DNA of 64,000 nucleotides from Variovorax davisae (GTDB lineage: Bacteria > Pseudomonadota > Gammaproteobacteria > Burkholderiales > Burkholderiaceae_C): contig NZ_JASZYS010000017.1 in assembly GCF_030316845.1 (NCBI RefSeq), positions 1 to 64,000 on the forward strand. The letters run 5' to 3'. Below, piece after piece: positions 1-7,854 of the stretch. Under the pieces are notes generated by a model. That model did not search any database. It was not told where the DNA came from and saw nothing but the letters and a program-made list of their open reading frames with translations. Both the position numbers and the translations under genes were made by a program. How positions within the stretch are numbered: the stretch's first letter is position 1; the number at the start of each line of letters is the position of its first letter.

Positions 1-212
1 TCGCCACCCGCAGCGACCTGGCGCGCCGCTGGCACGACCTGATGGACGTCAACGCCGGGCGCATCGCCGACGGCGAGGCCAGCATCGAAGATGTGGGCTG
101 GGAGCTGTTCAGGCTCATGCTCGACGTCGCCAGCGGCCGCAGGAAGACCTGGGCCGAGCAGTGGAAGCTGCACAACGCGCTGGTGCTGTTCAATCCGGCG
201 CCTGTGACCTGA
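1..212 (+). CDS. garD: Galactarate dehydratase, C-terminal fragment
   Basis: The window opens inside a gene; the reading frame starts at base 3 and stops with TGA at 210-212, giving about 69 residues. The end of the protein (VGWELFRLMLDVASG, then KTWAEQWKLHNALVLFNPAP) matches the conserved C-terminus of GarD/UxaA-type sugar-acid dehydratases, in particular galactarate dehydratase, which converts galactarate to 5-dehydro-4-deoxyglucarate. The catalytic part lies outside the window. It is followed by a strong hairpin at 227-256 that separates it from the convergent helicase gene. The family is fairly sure; galactarate as substrate rests only on the C-terminal signature. Confidence 0.8.
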   Translation, partial: ATRSDLARRWHDLMDVNAGRIADGEASIEDVGWELFRLMLDVASGRRKTWAEQWKLHNALVLFNPAPVT

Positions 213-226
213 GACCTTCAGAACGC

Positions 227-256
227 AAAAAAGCCCGCACACCGGCGGGCTTTTTT
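227..256. terminator. Bidirectional intrinsic terminator between garD and the helicase gene
   Basis: A 12-bp perfect stem (AAAAAAGCCCGC / GCGGGCTTTTTT) encloses a 6-nt loop. The A tract on one side and T tract on the other allow it to end transcription of garD from the left and of the helicase gene from the right. Confidence 0.9.
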
Positions 257-295
257 CTTGGCAGCGAGCGGCGACTTGCGCCGCTCGGCATGCGC

Positions 296-2197
296 TCAAC
301 GCGTCGGCTTGAAGCCGCGCGGCTTCTGCGCATCGCGCGGCACGAACACCTTGCCGCCACCGCCGCCGCCATGGCCGCGGGGCGCGAAGCCGTCGCCATG
401 GCCGCGCGGCGCGAAGCCCTCGCCACGACCGGCGCCGCCACCACCGAAGCCGCCGCCGCGCGGGGCGCTGTCGCCCCAGCCCGGCTTGCGGCCGTAGCCA
501 CCGCCGCCTTCATCGCGGCCGCCGCCGAAACCGGCATTGCCCGCATTCTGGAAGCCGCGCGGTGCACCGGCGCCCGGGCCGCGTGCATTGCGGTCGTTGA
601 AGCCGCTGGCACCGGCGTAGTTGCTGCCGCCGCCGAAGCCGCCGCCATTGCCGCCGCGATGGCCACCGCCGCCGCCGAACTTGCGGTCGCGCGAATGGTT
701 GTCACGGCTGTCGCGGCCGCGGAAGTCGCCCTGCGGCGGGCGCGATTGCGGCGCACGCTGCTGCGGCTCGAGACCCGGGATCACCTCGGACTTGAACTGC
801 TGGCGGGTGTAGCCCTCGATGTCGAAGATCCGGCGGCGGTCGCGCTGCTCGGCGAAGGTGATCGCCAGGCCGTCGCGGCCGGCACGGCCGGTGCGACCGA
901 TGCGGTGGGTGTAGTCCTCGGCCTTCATCGGCAGGCCGTAGTTGAAGACGTGCGTGATGGTCGGCACGTCGATGCCGCGCGCAGCCACGTCGGTCGCCAC
1001 CAGGATCTGCACCTGGCCCTGGCGCAGCGCCATCAGGCGGCGGTTGCGCAGGCCCTGGCTCAGGGCGCCGTGCAGCGCGACAGCGCTGAAGCCGTCCTGC
1101 TGCAGGTCGTTGGCGAGGCCGTCGCACTCGACTTGCGTGCTGGCGAACACGATCGCCTGGTTGATGGTCGTGTCGCGCAGCCAGTGGTCGAGCAGCTTGC
1201 GCTTGTGCTGCATGTTGTCGGCCCAGAACAGGCTCTGCTTGATGTTGGCGTGCTTTTCCTGCGGGCTGTCGATGGTCACGCGCTGCGGCTCGCGCATCAC
1301 GCGCTGGGCCAGCTGCTGGATGCGCGGCGCGAAGGTGGCGCTGAACATCATGGTCTGCTGGCGTTCGATCGTGAGCTGGTTGACTTCGGCCAGGTCGTCG
1401 GAGAAGCCGAGGTCGAGCATGCGGTCGGCTTCGTCGACCACCAGGAACTTGACCTGGTCGAGCTTGATCTGCATCGAGCGCTGCAGGTCGAGCAGGCGGC
1501 CCGGCGTGGCGACCACGAGGTCGGCGTTCTGGAGCTTGGCGATCTGCAGCTGGTAGGGCATGCCGCCCACCACGTTGGCGATGCGCAGGCCGCGGCAATG
1601 CTTGACCAGGTCGATGGCGTCGTGCGCCACCTGCTGGGCCAGCTCGCGCGTCGGGCACAGGATCAGGGCGCCGGGCGTGGCGGCCTTGAAGTGGCGCGAA
1701 TTGGTCGGGTCCTTGCGCTTGGGCTTCTTGGGCGGCGCTTCGCCGCGGGCGGCGGCTTCGGCGGCCAGGCGCTGGAACTCGGCCCTGCTGGCGGCTTCGG
1801 CTTCGGCCTGGCGCTGCAGCAGGGTGTGCAGCACGGGCAGCAGGAAGGCGGCGGTCTTGCCGCTGCCGGTCTGGCTCGACACCATCAGGTCGACGAAGCG
1901 GGTGGCGCCATCGGCACCGCCGCTGGCGGTCATGGCGCGCGGAATCACCTGCTCCTGCACGGTGGTTGGCTGGGTGAAGCCCAGGTCCTCGACCGCGGCG
2001 ATCAGCTCGGGCGCCAGGCCCAGCTTGATGAAGCCGTTCGGCAGCTTGGGTTCGGCGGCGGTCTCGACCGCGTCCAGGGCCTCGAGCTCGGGCACTTCGG
2101 CGGCAACGGAAAGCGACTCGCTGATCACGGGGGAAACAGCGAAATCATCGGATTGCACAGGCGCGAACTCGCCCTGCGCTTCAAAAGCGTCGGTCAT
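296..2197 (-). CDS. rhlE: DEAD-box ATP-dependent RNA helicase, RhlE type
   Basis: A 633-residue cytoplasmic RNA helicase expected to unwind RNA duplexes in ribosome assembly, mRNA decay or cold adaptation. Visible motifs: Q motif near 73, motif I SQTGSGKT at 108-115, Ia PTRELAQQ at 182-189, Ib TPGRLLD near 231, II VDEAD at 254-258, III SAT at 286-288, VI HRIGRTGR at 431-438. Residues about 129-171 form a charged insertion, ending in a lysine-rich stretch, between motifs I and Ia; compact RhlE proteins lack it. The last 150 residues are Gly/Arg/Phe-rich and disordered, with a 9-residue tandem repeat. ATG at 2197 is the first in-frame start before the helicase core. It has its own promoter just after orn. 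RhlE is the best subgroup fit, but SrmB-like naming cannot be excluded. Confidence 0.93.
   Translation of the reverse strand: MTDAFEAQGEFAPVQSDDFAVSPVISESLSVAAEVPELEALDAVETAAEPKLPNGFIKLGLAPELIAAVEDLGFTQPTTVQEQVIPRAMTASGGADGATRFVDLMVSSQTGSGKTAAFLLPVLHTLLQRQAEAEAASRAEFQRLAAEAAARGEAPPKKPKRKDPTNSRHFKAATPGALILCPTRELAQQVAHDAIDLVKHCRGLRIANVVGGMPYQLQIAKLQNADLVVATPGRLLDLQRSMQIKLDQVKFLVVDEADRMLDLGFSDDLAEVNQLTIERQQTMMFSATFAPRIQQLAQRVMREPQRVTIDSPQEKHANIKQSLFWADNMQHKRKLLDHWLRDTTINQAIVFASTQVECDGLANDLQQDGFSAVALHGALSQGLRNRRLMALRQGQVQILVATDVAARGIDVPTITHVFNYGLPMKAEDYTHRIGRTGRAGRDGLAITFAEQRDRRRIFDIEGYTRQQFKSEVIPGLEPQQRAPQSRPPQGDFRGRDSRDNHSRDRKFGGGGGHRGGNGGGFGGGSNYAGASGFNDRNARGPGAGAPRGFQNAGNAGFGGGRDEGGGGYGRKPGWGDSAPRGGGFGGGGAGRGEGFAPRGHGDGFAPRGHGGGGGGKVFVPRDAQKPRGFKPTR
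371..424 (-). repeat. Two 27-bp tandem repeats in the helicase tail
   Basis: Units 371-397 and 398-424 differ at two positions and encode two copies of a GFAPRGHG-containing nonapeptide in the disordered C-terminal tail. Such Arg/Gly repeats usually bind RNA; copy number may vary between strains. Confidence 0.8.
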
Positions 2198-2395
2198 TGA
2201 TTCAATCTCAAACGCGAGCGCTGCCGCAGGCGGCGCCCCGTCGGGTGGTGAAAAACATCAACCATCCAACGACGTTCAGCCGTCGACTCTCGTCGGGGCT
2301 GCGGCCCGTGATTCAGTCACTCAGCGTGACTCGGGCGCGATGTGCAAGATAGGGAGATGCAAGAAAACGCTGAAGGCTGTTCAGCGAAGCCTCGA

Positions 2396-2425
2396 ATTAT
2401 GGCATGAATCGGGGTTTTTACCTAA
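2396..2425 (-). promoter_or_regulatory. Putative sigma70 promoter of the helicase gene
   Basis: On the minus strand, TTAGGT (2420-2425) and CATAAT (2396-2401, 5 of 6 to the -10 consensus) are separated by 18 nt. It starts right after the orn stop codon and would give a leader of roughly 190 nt before the helicase ATG, with a 6-bp hairpin (AGTCAC/GTGACT) at 2315-2331. The -35 match is weak. Confidence 0.5.
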
Positions 2426-2428
2426 TCT

Positions 2429-3016
2429 TCAATCCTGGAGCTTGAGGAAGGTGTCCCGGTAGTGCGCGAGTTCCTCGATCGACTCGTGGACATCGGCCAG
2501 CGCGGTGTGGGCCTGCTGCTTCTTGAAGCCGTTGTAGGCGGCCGGCTTCCAGCGCTTGGCGAGTTCCTTGAGCGTGCTGACGTCCAGGTTCCGGTAGTGG
2601 AAATAGGCCTCCAGCTTGGGCATGTACTTGACCAGGAAGCGCCGGTCCTGGCCGATCGTGTTGCCGCACATCGGCGAGCCGCTCTTGGGGATGTAGCGCG
2701 AGATGAACTGCATCAGCTCCTTCTCGGCCGCCGCCTCGTCGACCGTCGAGGCCTTGACCTTGTCGATCAGCCCGCTGCGCCCGTGCGTGCCCTTGTTCCA
2801 GGCGTCCATGGCGTCGAGCAGCGCGTCGCTCTGGTGGATCACCAGCACCGGCCCCTCGATGCGGGGTGTCAGGTCGGGTCCGGTGACGACCACCGCGATC
2901 TCCAGCAGGCGCTCTTTCTCGGGGTCCAGGCCGCTCATCTCGCAGTCGAGCCAGACGAGGTTCTGGTCGCTCTTCTTGAGCGTGGCGGGGGCGGTCGGTT
3001 CGGTGGTTTCGGGCAT
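2429..3016 (-). CDS. orn: Oligoribonuclease
   Basis: A 195-residue DEDDh 3'-5' exoribonuclease that degrades short RNA fragments and linear dinucleotides such as pGpG from c-di-GMP turnover. The ExoI box is near residues 18-25 (WLDCEMSGLDP), and the final Exo III motif HTALADVHESIEEL lies near the C-terminus, with the catalytic His and Asp. The ATG at 3016 was chosen because the protein then begins just before the exonuclease core as in homologues; a longer frame upstream has no family similarity. It is divergent from the M48 peptidase gene, sharing a 118-bp intergenic region. Confidence 0.95.
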   Translation of the reverse strand: MPETTEPTAPATLKKSDQNLVWLDCEMSGLDPEKERLLEIAVVVTGPDLTPRIEGPVLVIHQSDALLDAMDAWNKGTHGRSGLIDKVKASTVDEAAAEKELMQFISRYIPKSGSPMCGNTIGQDRRFLVKYMPKLEAYFHYRNLDVSTLKELAKRWKPAAYNGFKKQQAHTALADVHESIEELAHYRDTFLKLQD

Positions 3017-3134
3017 CGGGCGATTGTCGTCGATGGCCCGGCGCCGCCCGGCGCGCCGGACGCCCCTGCTGACAGCAGGCCGACCGGCGCGCCCGGCAGG
3101 AGACCCGGCAGGCAGGGGGCTAAACTCGGCCGCC

Positions 3135-4406
3135 ATGCCCAGCCCCCTGCCCGCCTCCCTCCTCCTCACGATGGCCTTCGCGCTCGCGCTGGTCGCGGGC
3201 CTGGTCGTGAAGTTCTGGCTCGCCAGCCGCCAGGTGCGCCACGTCGCGCGCCACCGCCATGCCGTGCCGGCCGCCTTCCGGCAGGCCATCACGCTGGACG
3301 CCCACCAGAAGGCCGCCGACTACACGGTCGCCAAGACCCGCTTCGGCCTGCTCGAACTGGCCTGGGGCGCGGCCGTGCTCCTGGCCTGGACCCTGTTCGG
3401 CGGGCTCGACCTGCTGAACCGCCTGCTGCTCGACCTGCTGGGCGGCGGCATGTGGCAGCAGCTCGCGCTGCTGGCCGCCTTCGCGCTGATCGGCGGCCTG
3501 GCCGAACTGCCCTTCACGCTGTGGCAGACCTTCAGGCTGGAGGAGCGCTTCGGCTTCAACAAGATGACCTGGCGCCTGTGGCTCACGGACGCGGCCAAGG
3601 GCGTGCTGCTCGGGGCGCTGATCGGCCTGCCGATCGCGGCGCTGATCCTCTGGCTCATGGGCGCCGCCGGCAAGCTGTGGTGGCTGTGGGCCTGGGCCGC
3701 GTGGATGGGCTTCAACCTGCTGCTGATGCTGGTCTATCCGACCTTCATCGCGCCGATCTTCAACAAGTTCAAGCCGCTCGACGACCTCGCCCTGAAGGAG
3801 CGCGTCAATGCGCTCATGCAGCGCTGCGGCTTCGCCGCCAAGGGCCTGTTCGTGATGGACGGCAGCACCCGCAGCGCCCACGCCAACGCCTACTTCACCG
3901 GCTTCGGCGCCAGCAAGCGGGTGGTCTTCTACGACACGCTGCTGCGCCAGCTCAGTGCCGGCGAGGTCGAGGCCGTGCTGGCCCACGAGCTGGGGCACTT
4001 CCGCCACAAGCACGTGATGAAGCGCATGGTCGCGATGTTCGCCCTGAGCCTGGCCGGCTTCGCGCTGCTCGGCTGGCTCTCGGCGCACAGCTGGTTCTAC
4101 ACCGGCCTGGGCGTGCAGCCCAACCTGCTGGCGCCCAACGACGCGCTGGCGATCCTGCTGTTCATGCTCGCGCTGCCGGTGTTCGGCTTTTTCGTCGCAC
4201 CGCTGCCGGTGCTGGTGTCGCGCAAGCACGAGTTCGAGGCCGACGCCTATGCCATCGCGCAGACCAGCGGCGCCGACCTGTCGGCGGCCCTGCTCAAGCT
4301 CTACCAGGACAACGCGTCGACCTTGACGCCCGACCCGCTGTTCGTGAAGTTCTACTACTCGCATCCGCCGGCCTCCGAGCGCCTCGCCCGCATGGCGGCC
4401 GCCTGA
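3135..4406 (+). CDS. Membrane-embedded M48 zinc metallopeptidase (Ste24/CAAX protease type)
   Basis: A 423-residue integral membrane protease. The first ~200 residues match the N-terminal helical domain of CAAX prenyl protease 1; the zinc site is HELGH at 284-288 with the third ligand in EFEAD (Glu368). Several hydrophobic segments flank the motif, as in Ste24/YhfN-like enzymes, so it probably cleaves proteins at or in the inner membrane. ATG at 3135 is preceded by a TAAACT -10-like element at 3121. It is followed after 14 nt by phhB and then rsgA, an apparent three-gene operon. Bacterial substrates of this family are poorly known. Confidence 0.9.
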   Translation: MPSPLPASLLLTMAFALALVAGLVVKFWLASRQVRHVARHRHAVPAAFRQAITLDAHQKAADYTVAKTRFGLLELAWGAAVLLAWTLFGGLDLLNRLLLDLLGGGMWQQLALLAAFALIGGLAELPFTLWQTFRLEERFGFNKMTWRLWLTDAAKGVLLGALIGLPIAALILWLMGAAGKLWWLWAWAAWMGFNLLLMLVYPTFIAPIFNKFKPLDDLALKERVNALMQRCGFAAKGLFVMDGSTRSAHANAYFTGFGASKRVVFYDTLLRQLSAGEVEAVLAHELGHFRHKHVMKRMVAMFALSLAGFALLGWLSAHSWFYTGLGVQPNLLAPNDALAILLFMLALPVFGFFVAPLPVLVSRKHEFEADAYAIAQTSGADLSAALLKLYQDNASTLTPDPLFVKFYYSHPPASERLARMAAA

Positions 4407-4420
4407 ACCGAAAGCCGACC

Positions 4421-4756
4421 ATGAGCAGCATGCTGAAAACCAAAGACTGGAAGACCCAGGCGCGCCGGGCGCTGAGCGCCACCGAGATCGTCGCCGCACT
4501 GTCGCGGCTCGAGGGTTGGAAACTCACGGGCGACGGCCCGGACGTCGCGATCGAGAAGCGCTTCGCCTTCGCCAACTACTTCGAGACCATCGCCTTCGTC
4601 AATGCGCTGGCGCTGGTGGCCCACCGGCACGACCACCACCCCGACCTCTCGGTGCACTACAACCGCTGCGTGGTGCGCTTCAACACGCACGACGTCGGCG
4701 GCCTCTCGGCGACCGACTTCGAGTGCGCGGGCCAGGCCGATGCCCTGCTCGCCTGA
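4421..4756 (+). CDS. phhB: Pterin-4a-carbinolamine dehydratase
   Basis: A 111-residue PCD/DCoH protein that dehydrates 4a-hydroxytetrahydrobiopterin, recycling the pterin cofactor of phenylalanine hydroxylase. Characteristic motifs are EGWKLTG, FANYFETIAFVNALALVAHRHDHHPDLSV (given here as landmarks FANYFETIAF and HRHDHHPDL) and FNTHDVGGLS; the His-His cluster is the active site. It follows the M48 peptidase by 14 nt, and rsgA begins about 20 nt downstream. No phenylalanine hydroxylase gene lies in this window, so its partner must be elsewhere or it serves another pterin-linked role. Confidence 0.92.
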   Translation: MSSMLKTKDWKTQARRALSATEIVAALSRLEGWKLTGDGPDVAIEKRFAFANYFETIAFVNALALVAHRHDHHPDLSVHYNRCVVRFNTHDVGGLSATDFECAGQADALLA

Positions 4757-4776
4757 TTTCCGCATGGAAAGCGCCC

Positions 4777-5718
4777 TTGGCTAAGCAGCAGCGCGGCGGC
4801 AGCACCGGCGCAGCCCTCCACGACGGGCTGGTGGTCGCCAGCCACGGCCGCCACTGCATGGTCGAGACCCCCGACGGCACGCGCCTGATCTGCCATCCGC
4901 GCGGCAAGAAGAGCCAGGCCCTGGTCGGCGACCGCGTGCAATGGCAGGCCAGCGAGGACGAGGGCACGATCGAGCGCGTGCTGCCGCGCAAGAACCTGTT
5001 CTATCGCCAGGACGAGATCCGCACCAAGTCCTTCGCGGCCAACCTCGACCAGGTGCTGATCCTGATCGCGGCCGAGCCCGAATTCTCGGAAACCCAGCTG
5101 ACGCGCGCCCTGATCGCAGCCGGCGCCGAGCGCATCACGCCGGTCATCGCGCTGAACAAGAGCGACCTGGCGGTGCCCTTCGAGCGCGCCTCGAAGCGGC
5201 TGGAGCCCTACCGCCGCATGGGCTATCGCGTGCTGCCGATGTCGCTCAAGGCCGACGGCGGCGCCGGCCATGGCGAGCTGACCGAATTGCTGGCGGGCAA
5301 GGTGACGCTGGTGCTGGGCCCCTCGGGCGCCGGCAAGAGCACGCTGATCAACCTGCTGGTGCCCGGCGCCAGCGCGCTGACCGGCGAAATCTCGCAAGCG
5401 CTGAATTCCGGCAAGCACACCACCACCAGCACCACCTGGTACTGGGTCGACCCGGCGCGCACGACCGCGCTGATCGACTCGCCGGGCTTCCAGGAATTCG
5501 GGCTGCACCACATCGCGCCGATGCAGCTCGCCCACCTGATGCCCGACATCGCGCAGGAAGCCACGGCCTGCAAGTTCTACAACTGCAGCCACCTGCACGA
5601 GCCGGGCTGCGGCGTCATCGCCCAGGTCGAGTCGGCGACGCAGGCCGGGACGATCAGCGCCTCGCGCTACCGCATCTACGGCGAGCTGTTCGCCGAGCTC
5701 AGCCAGACCAGGTACTGA
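4777..5718 (+). CDS. rsgA: Small ribosomal subunit biogenesis GTPase RsgA
   Basis: A 313-residue circularly permuted GTPase that checks maturation of the 30S subunit. An N-terminal OB-fold is followed by G4 NKSD (127-130), G1 GPSGAGKST (181-189) and G3 DSPGF (234-238), the permuted order typical of RsgA. A zinc knuckle follows with Cys265, Cys270, His272 and Cys278. No ATG fits; TTG at 4777, with GGAAAG 5 nt upstream, gives the usual length, and the frame upstream of it falls inside phhB. It ends 3 nt from convergent hisC. Confidence 0.94.
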   Translation: MAKQQRGGSTGAALHDGLVVASHGRHCMVETPDGTRLICHPRGKKSQALVGDRVQWQASEDEGTIERVLPRKNLFYRQDEIRTKSFAANLDQVLILIAAEPEFSETQLTRALIAAGAERITPVIALNKSDLAVPFERASKRLEPYRRMGYRVLPMSLKADGGAGHGELTELLAGKVTLVLGPSGAGKSTLINLLVPGASALTGEISQALNSGKHTTTSTTWYWVDPARTTALIDSPGFQEFGLHHIAPMQLAHLMPDIAQEATACKFYNCSHLHEPGCGVIAQVESATQAGTISASRYRIYGELFAELSQTRY

Positions 5719-5721
5719 GCG

Positions 5722-6804
5722 CTAGGAAGATCCGCCCAGGATCTCGCCCAGCGCCTCGACCAGCGCACCGCACTGCTCCCGGGTGCCGACGCTGATGCGC
5801 AGGTACTGCGCGATGCGCGGCTGGGCGAAATGGCGCACCAGCACCGCGCGGGCGCGCAACGCCGCCGCCAGGGCCGCCGCATCGTGCGCGGGATGGCGCA
5901 CGAAAAGAAAGTTGGCCTGCGAAGGCAGCACCTCGAAGCCCAGGTCCTCGAGCTGCAGCGCCAGGCCTTCGCGGGTGTCGATCACGGCATCGCGGGTCTT
6001 CGCGAACCAGGCCTCGTCCTCGAGCGCGGCCACGGCGCCGGCGCTGGCGAGGCGGTCGATCGGGTACGAATTGAAGCTGTTCTTGACCCGCTGCAGCCCG
6101 TCGATCAACGGCGCCTGCCCGCAGGCGAAGCCGACCCGCAGCCCAGCCAGCGAGCGCGACTTCGACAGCGTCTGCACCACCAGCAGGTTCGGATGGCGGG
6201 CCACCAGCGGCAGTGCGCTCTGGCCGCCGAAATCGACGTAGGCCTCGTCGACCAGCACCACGCGCTCGGGGCAGGCCGCCAGCAGCGTCTCGATCTGCGC
6301 CAGCGGCAATCCGCGGCCGGTCGGTGCGTTCGGGTTGGCGACCACGATGCCGCCGCAGCCCGCCCTGGCCCGCTCGGCCAGCGCGTCGGCGTCGATGCGC
6401 AGCGCCTCGTCGACCGGCTGCAGCGCGCAGGCGATGCCGTAGAGCTGCGCGTAGACGCGGTAGAAGCTGTAGGTGATGTCCGGCAGCAGCAGCGGCGCGT
6501 CCTGCTGGAAGAACGCGAAGAAGGCATGCGCCAGCACCTCGTCCGAGCCGTTGCCGACGAACACCTGCCGGATGTCGAGCCCGTGGCGGGCGGCGATCGC
6601 CTCGCGCAGCACGGTCGACTCAGGGTCCGGATAACGCTCCAGCCCCGACTCGGCGGCGCGCTGGATCGCATCGATCGTGCGCGGCGACGGCGGGTACGGG
6701 TTCTCGTTGGTGTTGAGCTTGACCAGGTTGGCGATGCGCGGCTGCTCGCCCGGCACGTAGGGCTCGAGCGCCGCGATGCGCGGGCTCCAGAAAGACGGCG
6801 TCAT
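5722..6804 (-). CDS. hisC: Histidinol-phosphate aminotransferase
   Basis: A 360-residue fold-type I PLP enzyme converting imidazole-acetol phosphate and glutamate to histidinol phosphate. Landmarks: KLNTNENPYPPSP near 29-41, NPNAPTG near 157-163, DEAYVDF near 186-192, and the PLP lysine Lys215 in TLSKSRSLAGLR. Its ATG overlaps the stop of the upstream CobD/CbiB-like gene by 4 nt, so the two are translationally coupled. No other his gene is present. HisC-like enzymes next to a CbiB family member also include threonine-phosphate decarboxylases of cobalamin synthesis; the HisC signatures favour the histidine role, but this is not certain. Confidence 0.87.
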   Translation of the reverse strand: MTPSFWSPRIAALEPYVPGEQPRIANLVKLNTNENPYPPSPRTIDAIQRAAESGLERYPDPESTVLREAIAARHGLDIRQVFVGNGSDEVLAHAFFAFFQQDAPLLLPDITYSFYRVYAQLYGIACALQPVDEALRIDADALAERARAGCGGIVVANPNAPTGRGLPLAQIETLLAACPERVVLVDEAYVDFGGQSALPLVARHPNLLVVQTLSKSRSLAGLRVGFACGQAPLIDGLQRVKNSFNSYPIDRLASAGAVAALEDEAWFAKTRDAVIDTREGLALQLEDLGFEVLPSQANFLFVRHPAHDAAALAAALRARAVLVRHFAQPRIAQYLRISVGTREQCGALVEALGEILGGSS

Positions 6805-7802
6805 CCGAGCAGGCGGGCGAGCGTCAGCAGCGCCAGCAGCACCATCCACATCACGACCGAGCGCCAGACCAGGCCGACGACGCTGCGCAGGTGGCCGGGC
6901 TCGGGTTCGCGCCCGGGCGTGCTGCCGCCATCGGGCAAGGCGCCCCCGGCGAACGACTCCCCGGCCTGGGCGCGCGACAGCGGATCGTTGACCGGGACCG
7001 TGCTCAGCGTGCCGCCGCCGAGGCTCACGTTGACCGCGCCGGAGGTGGCCGCCAGGATCACGCCGTCGTTGCCGTTCGGGAAGCGGCGGGCGTCGTTGCG
7101 CCAGCAATCGATCGCCTCCTCGAAGCTGCCGACCACCGCGAAGCCCAGCGCCGTGATCCGCGCCGGCAACCAGTCGATGACGCCCCAGGCGCGGCCCGCG
7201 GCCTGCTGGACCCAGATGCTGGAGGGCTGCATCGAGGCGCCGTTCTTGTGGGCCCAGTAGCGCGAGACGAATTCGCTCATGCGATAGAAGACCGCACCGG
7301 CCGGCCCGAGGCCGACCGCCGCGAGGATCGAGAACCAGGCCAGCACGCCGAACACGTGCCGATGCGCCGCGATCACCGAATGCTCGATCACGTGGCGCAC
7401 GATCTCGCTGCGCGGCAGGTTGGCTGCCTCGACCTGCTGCCAGTGGGCCAGCAGCGATCGCGCCAGCGGCTCGTCGCCTTCGTCGAGGGCATCACGGATG
7501 CCGGTGAAATGGTGGCTGAACTGGCGAAAGCCCAGCGTGACGTAGAGCAGCGCGATGCTCCACAGCACCGCGAAGGGCAGCCCCAGCGTGAGGATCAACG
7601 CCCAATGGACCGCCAGCGCCAGCAAGGTCGGCACCCCCACCGCGAGCGACCACGCGACCCAGCCGTGGTGCGGCTTGCCGGCATCGAAATTGCGGCTGGT
7701 CCAACGCGTCCACGCCAGCACGCCGCCGTAGACGGGGTTGTGGTAGGCCAGCGGGCGCACCTGCTCGATCAGCAACGCGCAGAGGATCGCAAAGAAGCTC
7801 AT
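6801..7802 (-). CDS. CobD/CbiB-family membrane protein
   Basis: A 333-residue inner-membrane protein with hydrophobic segments near residues 1-15, 45-90, 145-175 and at the extreme C-terminus. It resembles the CobD/CbiB/AmpE superfamily found beside hisC in Comamonadaceae, but lacks the LGDP...HP motif of true adenosylcobinamide-phosphate synthases, so a cobalamin role is doubtful. Residues about 275-310 form a hydrophilic Gly/Pro-rich linker. It lies 52 nt downstream of the Nudix gene and overlaps hisC by 4 nt. The start at 7802 is the first ATG before the hydrophobic N-terminus. Function unassigned. Confidence 0.72.
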   Translation of the reverse strand: MSFFAILCALLIEQVRPLAYHNPVYGGVLAWTRWTSRNFDAGKPHHGWVAWSLAVGVPTLLALAVHWALILTLGLPFAVLWSIALLYVTLGFRQFSHHFTGIRDALDEGDEPLARSLLAHWQQVEAANLPRSEIVRHVIEHSVIAAHRHVFGVLAWFSILAAVGLGPAGAVFYRMSEFVSRYWAHKNGASMQPSSIWVQQAAGRAWGVIDWLPARITALGFAVVGSFEEAIDCWRNDARRFPNGNDGVILAATSGAVNVSLGGGTLSTVPVNDPLSRAQAGESFAGGALPDGGSTPGREPEPGHLRSVVGLVWRSVVMWMVLLALLTLARLLG

Positions 7803-7854
7803 TGCTCGATGATAGCGACTGCCCCGGGGCGATCCGGACGCCCCGCGCCCCCGC

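Noticed and set aside
371..424. Tandem repeats as a CRISPR or mobile element
   Set aside because: Only two in-frame 27-bp units inside the helicase coding sequence, without spacers.
161..2200. A 679-codon plus-strand frame opposite the helicase gene
   Set aside because: Ala/Arg/Val-rich shadow; the helicase motifs are all on the minus strand.
5722..7802. A cobalamin biosynthesis pair (CobC/CobD-like)
   Set aside because: The aminotransferase carries HisC signatures and the membrane protein lacks CbiB motifs; no other cob gene is seen. Kept only as a question.
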